NCBI RefSeq assembly: GCF_017583065.1
Contig: NZ_JAGEVL010000007.1
Location: 1-64,000, forward strand
Direction of reading: 5' to 3'
DNA: 64,000 nt
DNA from: Staphylococcus shinii
GTDB taxonomy: Bacteria; Bacillota; Bacilli; Staphylococcales; Staphylococcaceae
Within the stretch, counting starts at the first letter, position 1. The number at the start of each line of letters is the position of its first letter. The position numbers and the translations under genes are program-made. This document shows positions 18,185 through 26,827 of the stretch, piece by piece. Under the pieces are notes generated by a model. That model did not search any database and had not been told where the DNA came from. It saw only the letters and a program-made list of their open reading frames with translations.

Positions 18185-18712
18185 TTATTCTTGTACTAAT
18201 TCCTTGATAAACATTTTAAGCTGCTTTTTGGTTATTTTATGATCTTTTAAGCAAATACCCATAACATCCCCCAGACCAAAAGCGAAAAAACGCGCATATA
18301 ATCTAGGATAAGTTGAATTGTTGATTTGTTTAGATAGACCACTAGACATTTCGTGTCCTCTTTTCAGTATTACATTTGCTAGTGCTTCGTTGATAGCTTG
18401 ATTAGGGTTACCAAATTTATCTACCGTATTAATAAATATTCTTCTTCTAGGGTAAATAAAATCAACAAAACAATCATGAAATGGTTTATTTGAATGTTCT
18501 TTTAAGTAATCTAAAAATAATATGCCTAAGTAATCTGTGAATTCATTTAACAAATCATATTTATCTTCAAAGTATCTATAAAAACTACTTCTATGAATCA
18601 TAGCTTTTTCACAAATATCATTAACTGTAATAGAATCAAGCATATGGGTGTCCAATAGATCTTGAAAAGCTATAATAATAATTCTTTTGGTTCTTTTTTG
18701 CGATAGGGACAC
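18185..18712 (-). CDS. TetR/AcrR family transcriptional regulator
   Basis: A 175-residue regulator with the TetR helix-turn-helix at residues about 10-55 (ITVNDICEKAMIHRSSFYRYF) and an AcrR-type all-helical C-terminal ligand domain (KKQLKMFIKELVQE at the end). The GTG at 18712 is selected because AGGAGG lies six bases upstream. It is followed downstream by a perfect hairpin and then the thioesterase group, so it probably controls those genes or itself. The effector would be a small hydrophobic molecule, perhaps the exporter's substrate (inference). Confidence 0.87.
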   Translation of the reverse strand: MSLSQKRTKRIIIIAFQDLLDTHMLDSITVNDICEKAMIHRSSFYRYFEDKYDLLNEFTDYLGILFLDYLKEHSNKPFHDCFVDFIYPRRRIFINTVDKFGNPNQAINEALANVILKRGHEMSSGLSKQINNSTYPRLYARFFAFGLGDVMGICLKDHKITKKQLKMFIKELVQE

Positions 18713-18784
18713 ATAATACCTCCTAATCAACACGTTTATTTAATTATTAAAGAATGTATAGATAATAACGGTTTTTATCATTTA

Positions 18785-20695
18785 TTATAATATATTTATT
18801 TCTTTTATCACTTTTTCTATAAAATTAGATAGTTCAAATATTTGTTCTGAATTCCCCCCATGTTTACGGACAGATAAAGTATTGTTGCTTACCTCATCGT
18901 CACCTATAACAATAGTATAGGGCACTTTTTTAACTTGAGCATTTCTAATTTTATAGCCCATTTTTTCCTCACTTTTATCAACATTAACTCTTATACCTTT
19001 AGATTTTAGTTGTTTTTTAATTTTCTCAACATGAGCTAAATGTATTTTGTTATTAACGGGTATAATATTAACCTGGTTTGGTGATAGCCAGAGAGGTAAT
19101 TTGCCACTGTAGTGTTCAAGTAGAATACCTAAAAATCGATCTATAGATCCATAAATAGCTCTATGAATAACTACAGGCTTTTCTTTTTCATTATTTTCAT
19201 TAATATAATTTAAATCAAATTTTTCTGGCATTTGGAAATCGAGTTGTATTGTGCCACATTGGTGGCTTCTACCTAATGCATCTTTAATATGAATGTCTAT
19301 TTTCGGCCCATAAAAGGCACCGTCTTTTTCATTAAGTGTATACTTTAAATTATTATATTTTAAAACATTTTCAAGAGAAGACTCAGCAAAATCCCATAAG
19401 TTGATATCTCCCATGTAATCATCTGGTCGTGTAGATAATTCAATTTCATAATCAAATCCAAAGATTGTATATACTTTATCAATTAAATTAAGAACATTAA
19501 GAATTTCACTTTCTATTTGTTTTTTATTTATATAGATATGGGCGTCATCTTGATTAAATGTCCTTACTCTAAACAGTCCATTTAAAGATCCACTCAGTTC
19601 ATGTCTATGCACTTGACCAAATTCAGCCATGCGAATAGGTAAATCTCTGTAGGAATGATGTTCATTTTTATAAATGAGCATGTGCCCTGGACAATTCATA
19701 GGCTTTAATGAATATTTTATATCATCTACTTCTGTAAAATACATATTATCTTTATAGTGATCCCAATGCCCACTATTCTTCCATAATGATTCATTCATTA
19801 TAAAAGGTGTATAAACTTCTTCGTAATCTTCTTCAAATTGTAATTTCCTTAAAAGATTTTGGAGTTCTAATCTTATAATTTGACCATTATGCTTATAGAA
19901 AGGCATACCTGGAGCATAATCAGAAAATGTAAATAAATTCAGCTCTTTACCTAATTTTCTATGATTTATATTTTCATATTTTTCAAGAAATAATTCATGA
20001 TTCTCTAGGGCTTCTCCGCTAGAAAAAGCTATACCTGATATACGTTGTAGAGCTTCATTATTTACATCTCTTAACCAATTTGTAGATGAAATATTTTTCA
20101 ACTTATAATTTTTAAGTTTTGATAAATTACTTATAATAGGATAAGTAATTAATGATATATAATCACCAATTTTAGCAATTTTAATATTTTCTTCATCATT
20201 ATGTTCAATATGGTACTTCATATATGCTTTGTCCGCTAAAACTAATTTAGCTTTTTCTTTAGACATTTCCGATATCTCTATTGTTGGATTAGATTCAATG
20301 AGTTTATACAATGCTTTATTTATATCTTTCAAGTCATTTTTATTAATGTTCTTGATTGGATTATGAAAATCACAATAAAAAGAATTATTATCTACGCCTA
20401 AATCTGCAATTTTAATATTTTCAAATTGTTTTTGTATAACATAACTAATTAAAAAAGCTAATGTATATTTTATTGATTTCTCAGCTTCTTGATCTTCATA
20501 AGTTATAAAATCTACTTTACTATTTTCTTTAATCACATAAGTTATTTCCTTTAAATCACCATTAACATATCCTAGGGCAGCCTTTTTTGAGAAAGAGTTA
20601 CCAATACTTTTAGCAATATGAAATAATGTTGTTTCCTGTGGCACCTCCAATTCATTATTATTTGATAATTCAATCTTCACATTATCTTCAAACAT
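18785..20695 (-). CDS. Second threonyl-tRNA synthetase, editing site lost
   Basis: A full-length (636 residues) class II ThrRS that attaches threonine to tRNA-Thr. Order: TGS domain (1-60), N2 editing-domain fold (about 70-225), catalytic core (about 230-530) and anticodon-binding domain (about 535-636). The aminoacylation site is intact: zinc ligands in KPMNCPGH, QDDAHIY and VVIHRAI, and the motif-2 arginine in VHRHELSG. The editing site is not. The usual HxxxH has become YTLAF (residues about 77-81), and the usual CRGPH has become ITYPI, so all four editing residues are replaced. Motifs such as HQCGTIQLDF differ from the type usual in staphylococci. ATG 20695 follows AAAGGAG. A T-box precedes it. 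Confidence 0.93.
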   Translation of the reverse strand: MFEDNVKIELSNNNELEVPQETTLFHIAKSIGNSFSKKAALGYVNGDLKEITYVIKENSKVDFITYEDQEAEKSIKYTLAFLISYVIQKQFENIKIADLGVDNNSFYCDFHNPIKNINKNDLKDINKALYKLIESNPTIEISEMSKEKAKLVLADKAYMKYHIEHNDEENIKIAKIGDYISLITYPIISNLSKLKNYKLKNISSTNWLRDVNNEALQRISGIAFSSGEALENHELFLEKYENINHRKLGKELNLFTFSDYAPGMPFYKHNGQIIRLELQNLLRKLQFEEDYEEVYTPFIMNESLWKNSGHWDHYKDNMYFTEVDDIKYSLKPMNCPGHMLIYKNEHHSYRDLPIRMAEFGQVHRHELSGSLNGLFRVRTFNQDDAHIYINKKQIESEILNVLNLIDKVYTIFGFDYEIELSTRPDDYMGDINLWDFAESSLENVLKYNNLKYTLNEKDGAFYGPKIDIHIKDALGRSHQCGTIQLDFQMPEKFDLNYINENNEKEKPVVIHRAIYGSIDRFLGILLEHYSGKLPLWLSPNQVNIIPVNNKIHLAHVEKIKKQLKSKGIRVNVDKSEEKMGYKIRNAQVKKVPYTIVIGDDEVSNNTLSVRKHGGNSEQIFELSNFIEKVIKEINIL

Positions 20696-20972
20696 TGATA
20701 ACACTCCTTTATTTTATATTAAAAAAACTGCGCTTATCCCTATAGATATAGGGACGAGCGCAGTCTCGTGGTACCACCCAAATTCCTCTAATTAGTCAAT
20801 TAACCAATTAGAGCTCATTGAATAACGTAACATGTTATTAAACGATGTACTTTCATACATATCTCCAAAGTAGTAAAGTATTTATAAATTATAGAAGCTT
20901 CCAGCCGATGGCCTCTATTCCCTGTTTTTAGTTAAACACTTTTTCTTTTTCTCTGAACTCGATATTTAATTA
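20696..20972 (-). promoter_or_regulatory. T-box leader of the second ThrRS gene
   Basis: The minus-strand leader carries the T-box core GGGTGGTACCACG (20767-20779), followed by a terminator hairpin ACTGCGCT...AGCGCAGT (20721-20764) with a U-run. Upstream it has the stem I elements expected of this riboswitch, including the GGCCATCGGCTGG and TTTGGAG blocks. ACTACT (20869-20874), holding threonine codons, lies where the specifier is expected. The TGGT bulge would pair with an ACCA tRNA end. Uncharged tRNA-Thr should raise expression. Confidence 0.9.
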
Positions 20973-20978
20973 TCTATA

Positions 20979-21007
20979 ATCATATATTAGTTAACTAATT
21001 ATTTCAA
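20979..21007 (-). promoter_or_regulatory. SigA-type promoter of the T-box/ThrRS transcript
   Basis: On the minus strand TTGAAA (21002-21007) and TATGAT (20979-20984) are separated by exactly 17 bases. The predicted start near 20972 gives a leader of about 275 bases. The spacer holds the palindrome TTAGTTAACTAA. Confidence 0.65.
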
Positions 21008-21035
21008 TGTGCAAATATCTTATAAATAATGATGT

Positions 21036-21638
21036 TTATATTTCTTTAACTTTAATTCTGTATACAGTTTGTCTAGTAATATTAACTTCTTTAGCTATTT
21101 GACTAATAGAAATTCCTTGATCTAGCATTTCTACAACACGATGATATACCAAACGCTTTTGAGGATCTTTAGCATTGGGAGAATACAGAACAGGTCTCCC
21201 GTTATATATACCTTTTTCTTTGGCTACTTTAATACCTTGAGCTTGTCTACGTTTACTTTCATTTCTTTCTTGTTCTGAAATCATTGCTAAAATTTGAATA
21301 ATTAAATCTTTCATGAATTTATCTAGTAGTGGATTTCCAATCACTTCATTCATCATAGGTAAACTCGTTATCATTAATTGCACTTCTTTATCTTTTAAAT
21401 AATTAACTGTTTGAATTATTTCATCATAATTTCTTCCTAATCTATCAATAGATTCGACAATTAAACGATCTCCCATTCTTAAAAAATCTAATACTTCCTG
21501 AAAAACAGGTCTGTTTTCTATAGATTTAACTGATTGTTTTTCTGTGAAAATTTTCTCAGCAACAAAATATTTTGAATTTTCAATTTGCCTATCTAAATTT
21601 TGATTAATGGTCGAAACTCTTGCATATCCAACAATCAT
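21036..21638 (-). CDS. Sin-like serine recombinase (resolvase)
   Basis: A 200-residue small serine recombinase. The nucleophile is in YARVST at the N-terminus. The catalytic core shows [13 protein letters not shown] and the [15 protein letters not shown] hinge region, and the C-terminal helix-turn-helix ends [19 protein letters not shown]. From memory it resembles staphylococcal Sin along its length ([20 protein letters not shown] region). Sin resolves plasmid multimers at resH with help of a DNA-bending protein. The gene reads into the ThrRS promoter region and is divergent from a broken transposase gene. Its presence suggests that the island came in on, or as, a plasmid. Confidence 0.9.
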   Translation of the reverse strand: MIVGYARVSTINQNLDRQIENSKYFVAEKIFTEKQSVKSIENRPVFQEVLDFLRMGDRLIVESIDRLGRNYDEIIQTVNYLKDKEVQLMITSLPMMNEVIGNPLLDKFMKDLIIQILAMISEQERNESKRRQAQGIKVAKEKGIYNGRPVLYSPNAKDPQKRLVYHRVVEMLDQGISISQIAKEVNITRQTVYRIKVKEI

Positions 21639-21786
21639 TCCCCCCCCTTAACTTTCACCCTAATCACATAAAATGTTTAACGTTTATCTTTTATTATAAT
21701 TTTATATTTTTGTTATATGATGATGTGAAAGGAGGCTAGATATAAAATATTTTGAATCAAAAAGCTGGAATTATGGAGGTGTTAAA
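21639..21786. other. Candidate res site between the recombinase and transposase genes
   Basis: The 148 bases upstream of the recombinase are AT-rich and contain TTTCAC near 21653 and GTGAAA near 21725 in inverted orientation, with CACAT and ATGTG blocks. Serine resolvases normally bind at such upstream sites. Tn552-type elements are known to insert near res sites, which would explain the neighbouring transposase end. Subsites were not resolved by eye. Confidence 0.4.
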
Positions 21787-22254
21787 ATGGATAAGAATTT
21801 GGCCGACTACACACATTTTCAAAGCCAAGAAGCTATGAAAAAACATAAAATCATTGAAGCCTATATAAAAAAACAGAAGTCAGTTCAAGATATTAGTAAT
21901 AATAAACAAATACCTCAAAGAACAATTTAATCTTGGGTAAAACGCTACGACAATAAGGGATTAATAGTATTAATAAACAAAAGACGAAAGGACTTAGATA
22001 AAGTTAAAGTAAACCAAGATACGCTCAATTATATTAAAAATGAATATCTATCTAACAAAGGTATACCTATAGCATCAATACACCGTAAAACTATATATTG
22101 GTGTAATCAAATGAACTACCCTTTACCTAATTATAAACAAGTTTATGCAAGTATTAAAAAAATATCTAATCATTTAAAATCCTACTCTAATTTAAATAGT
22201 AACAAATATGCTTGTCATAGTTACATCCTCCGATATGTACATATTAATAATTAA
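21787..22254 (+). pseudogene. Truncated Tn552-like transposase
   Basis: The frame opens at ATG 21787 behind TGGAGGTG and reads MDKNLADYTHFQSQEAM, a helix-turn-helix N-terminus with KKHKIIEAYIKKQKSVQDIS. It is broken by a TAA at 21928-21930 and continues in the same frame through SWVKRYDNKGL, GIPIASIHRKTIYWCNQMNY and YKQVYASIKKISNHL to a stop at 22252. This resembles the N-terminal third of the Tn552/Mu-type transposase. The DDE catalytic domain, the ATPase partner and the far terminus are missing, so it is a dead remnant. It marks the right edge of the island. Confidence 0.72.
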
Positions 22255-22423
22255 ATTCACTTTTCTATCGATACATAAACACTTTTAGGTGAAAATGTAT
22301 TATTCTTGGAGGATATTTATAACTTTATAGTAATGCGAAATTTTAAAGCAATTAATTTTCTTAACTACGTGAATATAGTATGATGCTTATAACAAATAAG
22401 TAATTAAGTTAGGAAGTTTTAAT

Positions 22424-23263
22424 ATGAAATCAATATTGCTAATAGGGCAGTCGAATATGGCGGGGCGAGGTTATTTGCATGATGTTTCGCCTATTTTAGA
22501 TGAACGTATTATGGTTCTTAAGAATGGCAGATGGCAAATGATGGATGAGCCGATTCATAGTGATCGTTCTGTAGCGGGTGTAGGACTAGCTGCATCGTTT
22601 GCCAAGTTGTGGTTAGATGACCATCCCGATGAAACGATAGGTTTGATACCTTGTGCAGATGGTGGAACTTCTATGGATGATTGGGACCCTGAGGGTATAC
22701 TTGCTAGGCATGCTATTACTGAAGCGCAATTTGCACAAGAAACGAGTGAAATTATAGGTATATTATGGCATCAAGGCGAGAGTGATAGCTTTAATCAACA
22801 ATATAAAACGTATGCTTCAAAATTAAAGACGCTCATCGATCATTTTAGAAACACTTTGAAAATACCTGAAGTACCATTTGTGTTAGGATTGCTTCCAGAT
22901 TTCTTAGGGAAGTCAGCATTTGGTCAGAGTGCAGTAGAATATAAAGAAATTAATGAAGCATTACAACAAACAGCTGAAGAAAAAGACAATTGCTATTATG
23001 TTACGGCAGAGGGATTAACTTCTAATTCAGACGCCATTCATATTAACGCGATTTCCCAACGTCTCTTTGGTATACGCTACTATCAAGCATTTGCAAAATC
23101 TGAACACGTTGTCCACCCGTTACCAGAAGAAACACAAGCAGATATATTATTATATAAACAAGAACAAACAAAAAACGAGGAGTTGTATATGCTTGTTGCT
23201 CAGTTCTCCAAAAATGAAATTACTTATGAAAATTTTATAAAAAGTATGAAAGAGTTACAATAA
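22424..23263 (+). CDS. SASA-domain carbohydrate esterase (sialate O-acetylesterase-like)
   Basis: A 279-residue SGNH-like esterase of the SASA group, expected to remove acetyl from sugars. The nucleophile block GQSNMAGRG lies at residues 7-15, the oxyanion loop GGTSMDDWDPEG follows near 86-97, and WHQGESD marks block III. The catalytic histidine is probably in SDAIHINAISQ. No signal peptide is seen, so it should act in the cytosol. It starts at ATG 22424 behind TAGGAAG. It is the first intact chromosomal gene right of the island. Physiological substrate unknown. Confidence 0.87.
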   Translation: MKSILLIGQSNMAGRGYLHDVSPILDERIMVLKNGRWQMMDEPIHSDRSVAGVGLAASFAKLWLDDHPDETIGLIPCADGGTSMDDWDPEGILARHAITEAQFAQETSEIIGILWHQGESDSFNQQYKTYASKLKTLIDHFRNTLKIPEVPFVLGLLPDFLGKSAFGQSAVEYKEINEALQQTAEEKDNCYYVTAEGLTSNSDAIHINAISQRLFGIRYYQAFAKSEHVVHPLPEETQADILLYKQEQTKNEELYMLVAQFSKNEITYENFIKSMKELQ

Positions 23264-23377
23264 ATCAAAATTTCCTGGGAAATGAACTTTCTCCAATCCC
23301 CCTGTCCTGCCTTTTTTAAATATTTCAATACATTTAGGGTAATTGTAATATTACAAGATATTTGAAGAGGTGAGGAT

Positions 23378-23854
23378 ATGGTCAGATTTTCAATTAGACG
23401 CGTTGTGCTTACAGGGGCAATCGGCGGGTTCTTAGCAGGCGCTGTAAAAATAGGAGGGGAAGGTCTTTTACCACCACGAACGCCTAAACGTGATGAAGAA
23501 CCACCACCTGTTAAGATGATGGAAATATTTAATGTGCCTGATAAAATACGTAATGCATCTTATGTATATAACGGCAATGAAGTGTCATTTTCAGTCATGG
23601 GTATCCACTATGGTTTTTCTATAGTCAATGCTACATTGTACGCACTATTAAGTGAAAAATACAACTCAATTTCAAGTTGGAAAGGTGGAATGTTTGGTAT
23701 AGGTGTCCACGTGTTATTTCATGAGATTATGTTACCCATGCTAAAACTTACGCCTAAAGTTGATGAAATACCACCAGAAGAACATTTTTCAGAATTGATT
23801 GGTCATATCATATGGATGAATACGATAGATTTTGTGAGAAATTCAGTGAAATAA
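23378..23854 (+). CDS. YagU family (DUF1440) membrane protein
   Basis: A 158-residue protein with an N-terminal hydrophobic helix (residues about 8-28), a polar Pro-rich stretch (LPPRTPKRDEEPPP) and further hydrophobic segments around residues 70-125. The layout matches the YagU/DUF1440 inner-membrane family, linked in Escherichia coli to acid resistance. It starts at ATG 23378 behind GAGGTGAGG and ends at a terminator. Single gene, function here unknown. Confidence 0.75.
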   Translation: MVRFSIRRVVLTGAIGGFLAGAVKIGGEGLLPPRTPKRDEEPPPVKMMEIFNVPDKIRNASYVYNGNEVSFSVMGIHYGFSIVNATLYALLSEKYNSISSWKGGMFGIGVHVLFHEIMLPMLKLTPKVDEIPPEEHFSELIGHIIWMNTIDFVRNSVK

Positions 23855-23873
23855 TTTTACGTAGTATAAATTA

Positions 23874-23919
23874 ACGCCCTCACCATATACATCTTATAGT
23901 ATGTGTTGAGAGCGTTTTT
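23874..23919. terminator. Terminator between yagU-like and ydhR-like genes
   Basis: ACGCCCTCACCATATAC pairs with GTATGTGTTGAGAGCGT with small bulges, followed by TTTTTG on the plus strand. It lies between converging genes. Confidence 0.85.
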
Positions 23920-23931
23920 GATTGTAATAGC

Positions 23932-24237
23932 TTAATTAATACGACCTTTATTAATTTTTGTGAGACTTTCATTAACATCGAATATTTTAGCATTTACATA
24001 AGGTACACCCATAGATTTTATACGTTGGCTATGCATCTCTAAATACTGATTTGCATGAGTTTTATTATCAAACGCGTAAATACCACCTGCTTCTTGTTCG
24101 GACTCATTTTCAGTCCAAATCTTCCATAAAAATCCTGGTTCATGATTTATGGATTCTGCTAAATCTTTAAATTGTTCAGCCATTTCATTGCCAAATGGTC
24201 CATTTAAAGGAAAGTCTACTTGTAGAATTGTTACCAT
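23932..24237 (-). CDS. YdhR family putative monooxygenase
   Basis: A 101-residue single-domain protein with the YdhR/ABM-like alpha-beta barrel signature: N-terminal strand VTILQVDFPLNGPFG, the segment EPGFLWKIWTEN, and GGIYAFDNKTHANQYL. It starts at ATG 24237 behind AAAGGATG. Such proteins are small dimeric ferredoxin-like barrels suspected to oxidise aromatic compounds, but catalysis is unproven for most. Single gene. Confidence 0.8.
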   Translation of the reverse strand: MVTILQVDFPLNGPFGNEMAEQFKDLAESINHEPGFLWKIWTENESEQEAGGIYAFDNKTHANQYLEMHSQRIKSMGVPYVNAKIFDVNESLTKINKGRIN

Positions 24238-24460
24238 TTAAAACATCCTTTCGATTTAAATTAACTATAAGTTCATCATAACTAGAATTAGTAATTACGT
24301 GTACCAACAAAAGCTCAAGTATGTCGTATATTTCTTTAAAAATAGAACGTTAATAGTTAAAACAGTATAATTTTCGTTATTTTTAAAAATAAAATCATTT
24401 TGATTTAAAATCAGTTTTAAAGGGAAAGTAATTAAAACTATGTTTATAAGGAGGATAACT

Positions 24461-25540
24461 ATGGATTATACATTATTAGGTAATTCGGGCTTATCGGTAT
24501 CAAAATATGCGCTTGGTAGCATTCCATTCGCGGGGACAAATGGTTTTGAAAACGCGGGTGGCATATCTCAAGAGTTGAGGAATTACATGATAGACTATGC
24601 ATTGGATCAAGGAATAAACCAATTCGATACGGCTAATTTATACGCTAAAGGTGATGCAGAAATTGCATTGGGTAAAGCGATTAGAGACAAACGTGAACAG
24701 ATGGTGATCAGCAGTAAGACTGGCTTTCAATTAACAGATAATCCAAATGATGGTGGGGCAGGTAGAGTTAACATAGAGCGCTCTATTGACGCTTCTTTAA
24801 AACGGTTGAATACGGATTACATTGACTTATATTATACACATTTATGGGACGGCCAGACGCCTGTAGAAGAGACGATACAAGTAATGAATGATTTGATTAA
24901 AAAAGGTAAGATTCGCTATTGGGGCGTATCCAATTATAGTGGTTGGGCATTAGCGAAGACGCATTCTCTAGCAGTATCAAATCATATGGCTCCTCCAATA
25001 GCACAACAGATTTATTATACACCCGAATCAAGAGAAGCAGAATACGAGTTATTACCTGCTGGCAAAGAATTAGGGGTAGGTAATAGCATTTGGTCGCCTC
25101 TAGGGGAAGGATTGTTAACAGGTAAAATTAATAGACAACAGTCTGGTGAGTCAGGCACAAGACAAGGTGATGGCTGGGCGGAACCTTATATAAAAGATAA
25201 AGAACTATTTTATAACCTCGTAGATACATTACAAGAAATTGCTAATCAACATCGTGTTTCAGTAGCACAAGTAACGCTTGCTTGGCTTAGAGATCGTCCG
25301 AATGTTGATTCTCTTGTGTTAGCTGCTAGAACCAAAGAACAACTACAAGATAATATTGCTTCATATAATTTAGAATTAACAAACCAAGAAATAGCCGCTA
25401 TTACTGATTTAACTACTCCAGAGCCGATATATCCTCTATGGCATCGTGCTATGAATTCTTATGAGAAAGCATCAAAATCAGAGAAAGTTTATTTGGACGG
25501 TTATAATCAATTAATGTCTAATAAAGATACTTTGTTATAA
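24461..25540 (+). CDS. Aldo/keto reductase
   Basis: A 359-residue NADPH-dependent aldo/keto reductase of the YghZ/Kvbeta-like group. The catalytic residues are seen as Asp and Tyr in FDTANLYAKGDAE, Lys in ISSKTGF and His in YYTHLWD. The cofactor end reads AQVTLAWLRDRPNVDSLVLAARTKEQLQDN. ATG 24461 follows AAGGAGG; an earlier ATG at 24440 would bury that site. It is monocistronic with a strong terminator. It probably reduces sugar-like or alpha-keto aldehydes; physiological substrate unknown. Confidence 0.9.
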   Translation: MDYTLLGNSGLSVSKYALGSIPFAGTNGFENAGGISQELRNYMIDYALDQGINQFDTANLYAKGDAEIALGKAIRDKREQMVISSKTGFQLTDNPNDGGAGRVNIERSIDASLKRLNTDYIDLYYTHLWDGQTPVEETIQVMNDLIKKGKIRYWGVSNYSGWALAKTHSLAVSNHMAPPIAQQIYYTPESREAEYELLPAGKELGVGNSIWSPLGEGLLTGKINRQQSGESGTRQGDGWAEPYIKDKELFYNLVDTLQEIANQHRVSVAQVTLAWLRDRPNVDSLVLAARTKEQLQDNIASYNLELTNQEIAAITDLTTPEPIYPLWHRAMNSYEKASKSEKVYLDGYNQLMSNKDTLL

Positions 25541-25564
25541 AAAAATTTTATAATTAAAATTTGC

Positions 25565-25597
25565 TAGCCGAGGCAATAAGTCTCGGCTATATTTTTG
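25565..25597 (+). terminator. Terminator after the aldo/keto reductase
   Basis: TAGCCGAG pairs with CTCGGCTA across a 9-base loop, then TATTTTTG. Confidence 0.92.
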
Positions 25598-25942
25598 CGT
25601 TGATTAAATATTACTTTTGAGATGAAAATAGAAATATTAAAGCAAATTATAAAAAGTTTTACTAAGCATAAATTAATTTTTTCATTATACTATTAGAAAT
25701 AAAAAATAATTTATTAAATGTTTAATATCATATTGCAATTAAAAATATTAGGTGTATGATTAAGGTGAATAATTACACTTTTGCAGATAGGTGCTCTAAA
25801 AATGGAGGAGTGATTATATTCGTTAGTTTGGTTATATATAAGTAAACTTAACATTGGTACTGTTTATAAGGACAATCTCTTGCATATTTAACGAGTAATG
25901 GTCAAGAAGTAAAAGTAATAACGTCAAACGTGAAGTTATAGT
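25598..25942. other. Decayed intergenic sequence
   Basis: No intact gene. At 25800-25820 GGAGTGATTATATTCGT resembles the leader of the isaB-like gene (GGAGTGATTTATTATGCGT), with the start codon lost. A short open piece reading YLTSNGQEVKVITSNVK (about 25887-25937) recalls the N-terminus of GT4 glycosyltransferases, but it is too short to call. Confidence 0.45.
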
Positions 25943-26114
25943 GAAGCTGCTGCTAATCTAAACTCTTTAAACCCTTGGATACAATTATAATGGATACACA
26001 ACTCATGAAGTATTACTTCCAGTAAATAATGGAATTGTACAATTGCTAAAATACGGTAATAGCACAATTGATAGCTATAAAGTGAATTCATATCATTCTA
26101 CCGGACTTGATTAA
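25943..26114 (+). pseudogene. Decayed isaB-like paralogue
   Basis: Reading the plus strand gives EAAANLNSLNPW, then after a one-base shift near 25979 YNYNGYTTHE, LLKYGNSTIDSYKVN and a stop at 26112. These blocks match the intact downstream isaB-like protein (ETPWYNYEGYTTY, LKYDNVSINGYKVD) in order and spacing. Signal peptide, start and C-terminal half are gone. It is the remnant of a tandem duplicate lying about 130 bases before the intact gene. Confidence 0.7.
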
Positions 26115-26242
26115 TCAAAGATGGTATATGACACTACAATTAATTTTAATAATCAAAATTACCTATATCAGATAGAAATTCATTAGTAATAAAAAGTTGT
26201 TGTTTGGCAAAAAAGGACATTAATTTCAAGGAGTGATTTATT

Positions 26243-26827
26243 ATGCGTAAAACAGGCAAGATACTTTCAGCAACTGTCGTTGTTTCAACGCTTGTCGTAG
26301 GTTCTTCAGCAGCATATATTACGACAAATAGTCCGAGTGCACAAGCAGTTGAGCAAAAGCAAAAATGGGGACATGGTGAAGGTGGTGCTGGTGGTGCAAA
26401 TACTGAAAGTAATGCAGAACTAAAAGCTGAAACACCATGGTACAACTACGAGGGTTATACGACATATGACCCATCATTCACTCAAGATTATAACTTTGTA
26501 CGCGCTTTAAAATACGACAATGTTTCAATTAATGGTTATAAAGTAGATACAGATGCTAAGAAAGAGTTTGACCATGTTAAAAAGGTTTATGACACTTCTG
26601 TATCCTTTAATAGCGATAATGAAGTTGTTCAAATAACATTCTTCACAAAATCGAACTCAGTTGCTAAAGCAACATTCAAAGATGCACACAATTCTAATGA
26701 AATTATTGAGGAAGGGAAATTAGGTAATAAAGATGGAACATTTGTAAAATATGAAACTAATAATGGCTTCTATACGGCTTTCTTTGACCAAAACGATAAT
26801 TTAATGGAAATCACAATTGGTCAATAA
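26243..26827 (+). CDS. IsaB-like secreted immunodominant antigen
   Basis: A 194-residue secreted protein. The signal peptide has a basic N-region (MRKTGK) and a hydrophobic core, with probable cleavage after SAQA near residue 35. The mature part matches IsaB of S. aureus in the block YNYEGYTT...YNFVRALKYDNVSINGYKV and in the C-terminal TIGQ-like end. A Gly-rich insert (HGEGGAGGAN) precedes it. IsaB is an extracellular nucleic-acid-binding antigen, and that role is inferred here. It starts behind AAGGAGTG. A decayed copy lies just upstream. Confidence 0.8.
   Translation: MRKTGKILSATVVVSTLVVGSSAAYITTNSPSAQAVEQKQKWGHGEGGAGGANTESNAELKAETPWYNYEGYTTYDPSFTQDYNFVRALKYDNVSINGYKVDTDAKKEFDHVKKVYDTSVSFNSDNEVVQITFFTKSNSVAKATFKDAHNSNEIIEEGKLGNKDGTFVKYETNNGFYTAFFDQNDNLMEITIGQ

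Noticed and set aside
18785..20695. Calling the ThrRS the housekeeping thrS
   Set aside because: Its island setting, lineage markers and lost editing residues point to a second copy, although the rest of the genome is not visible.
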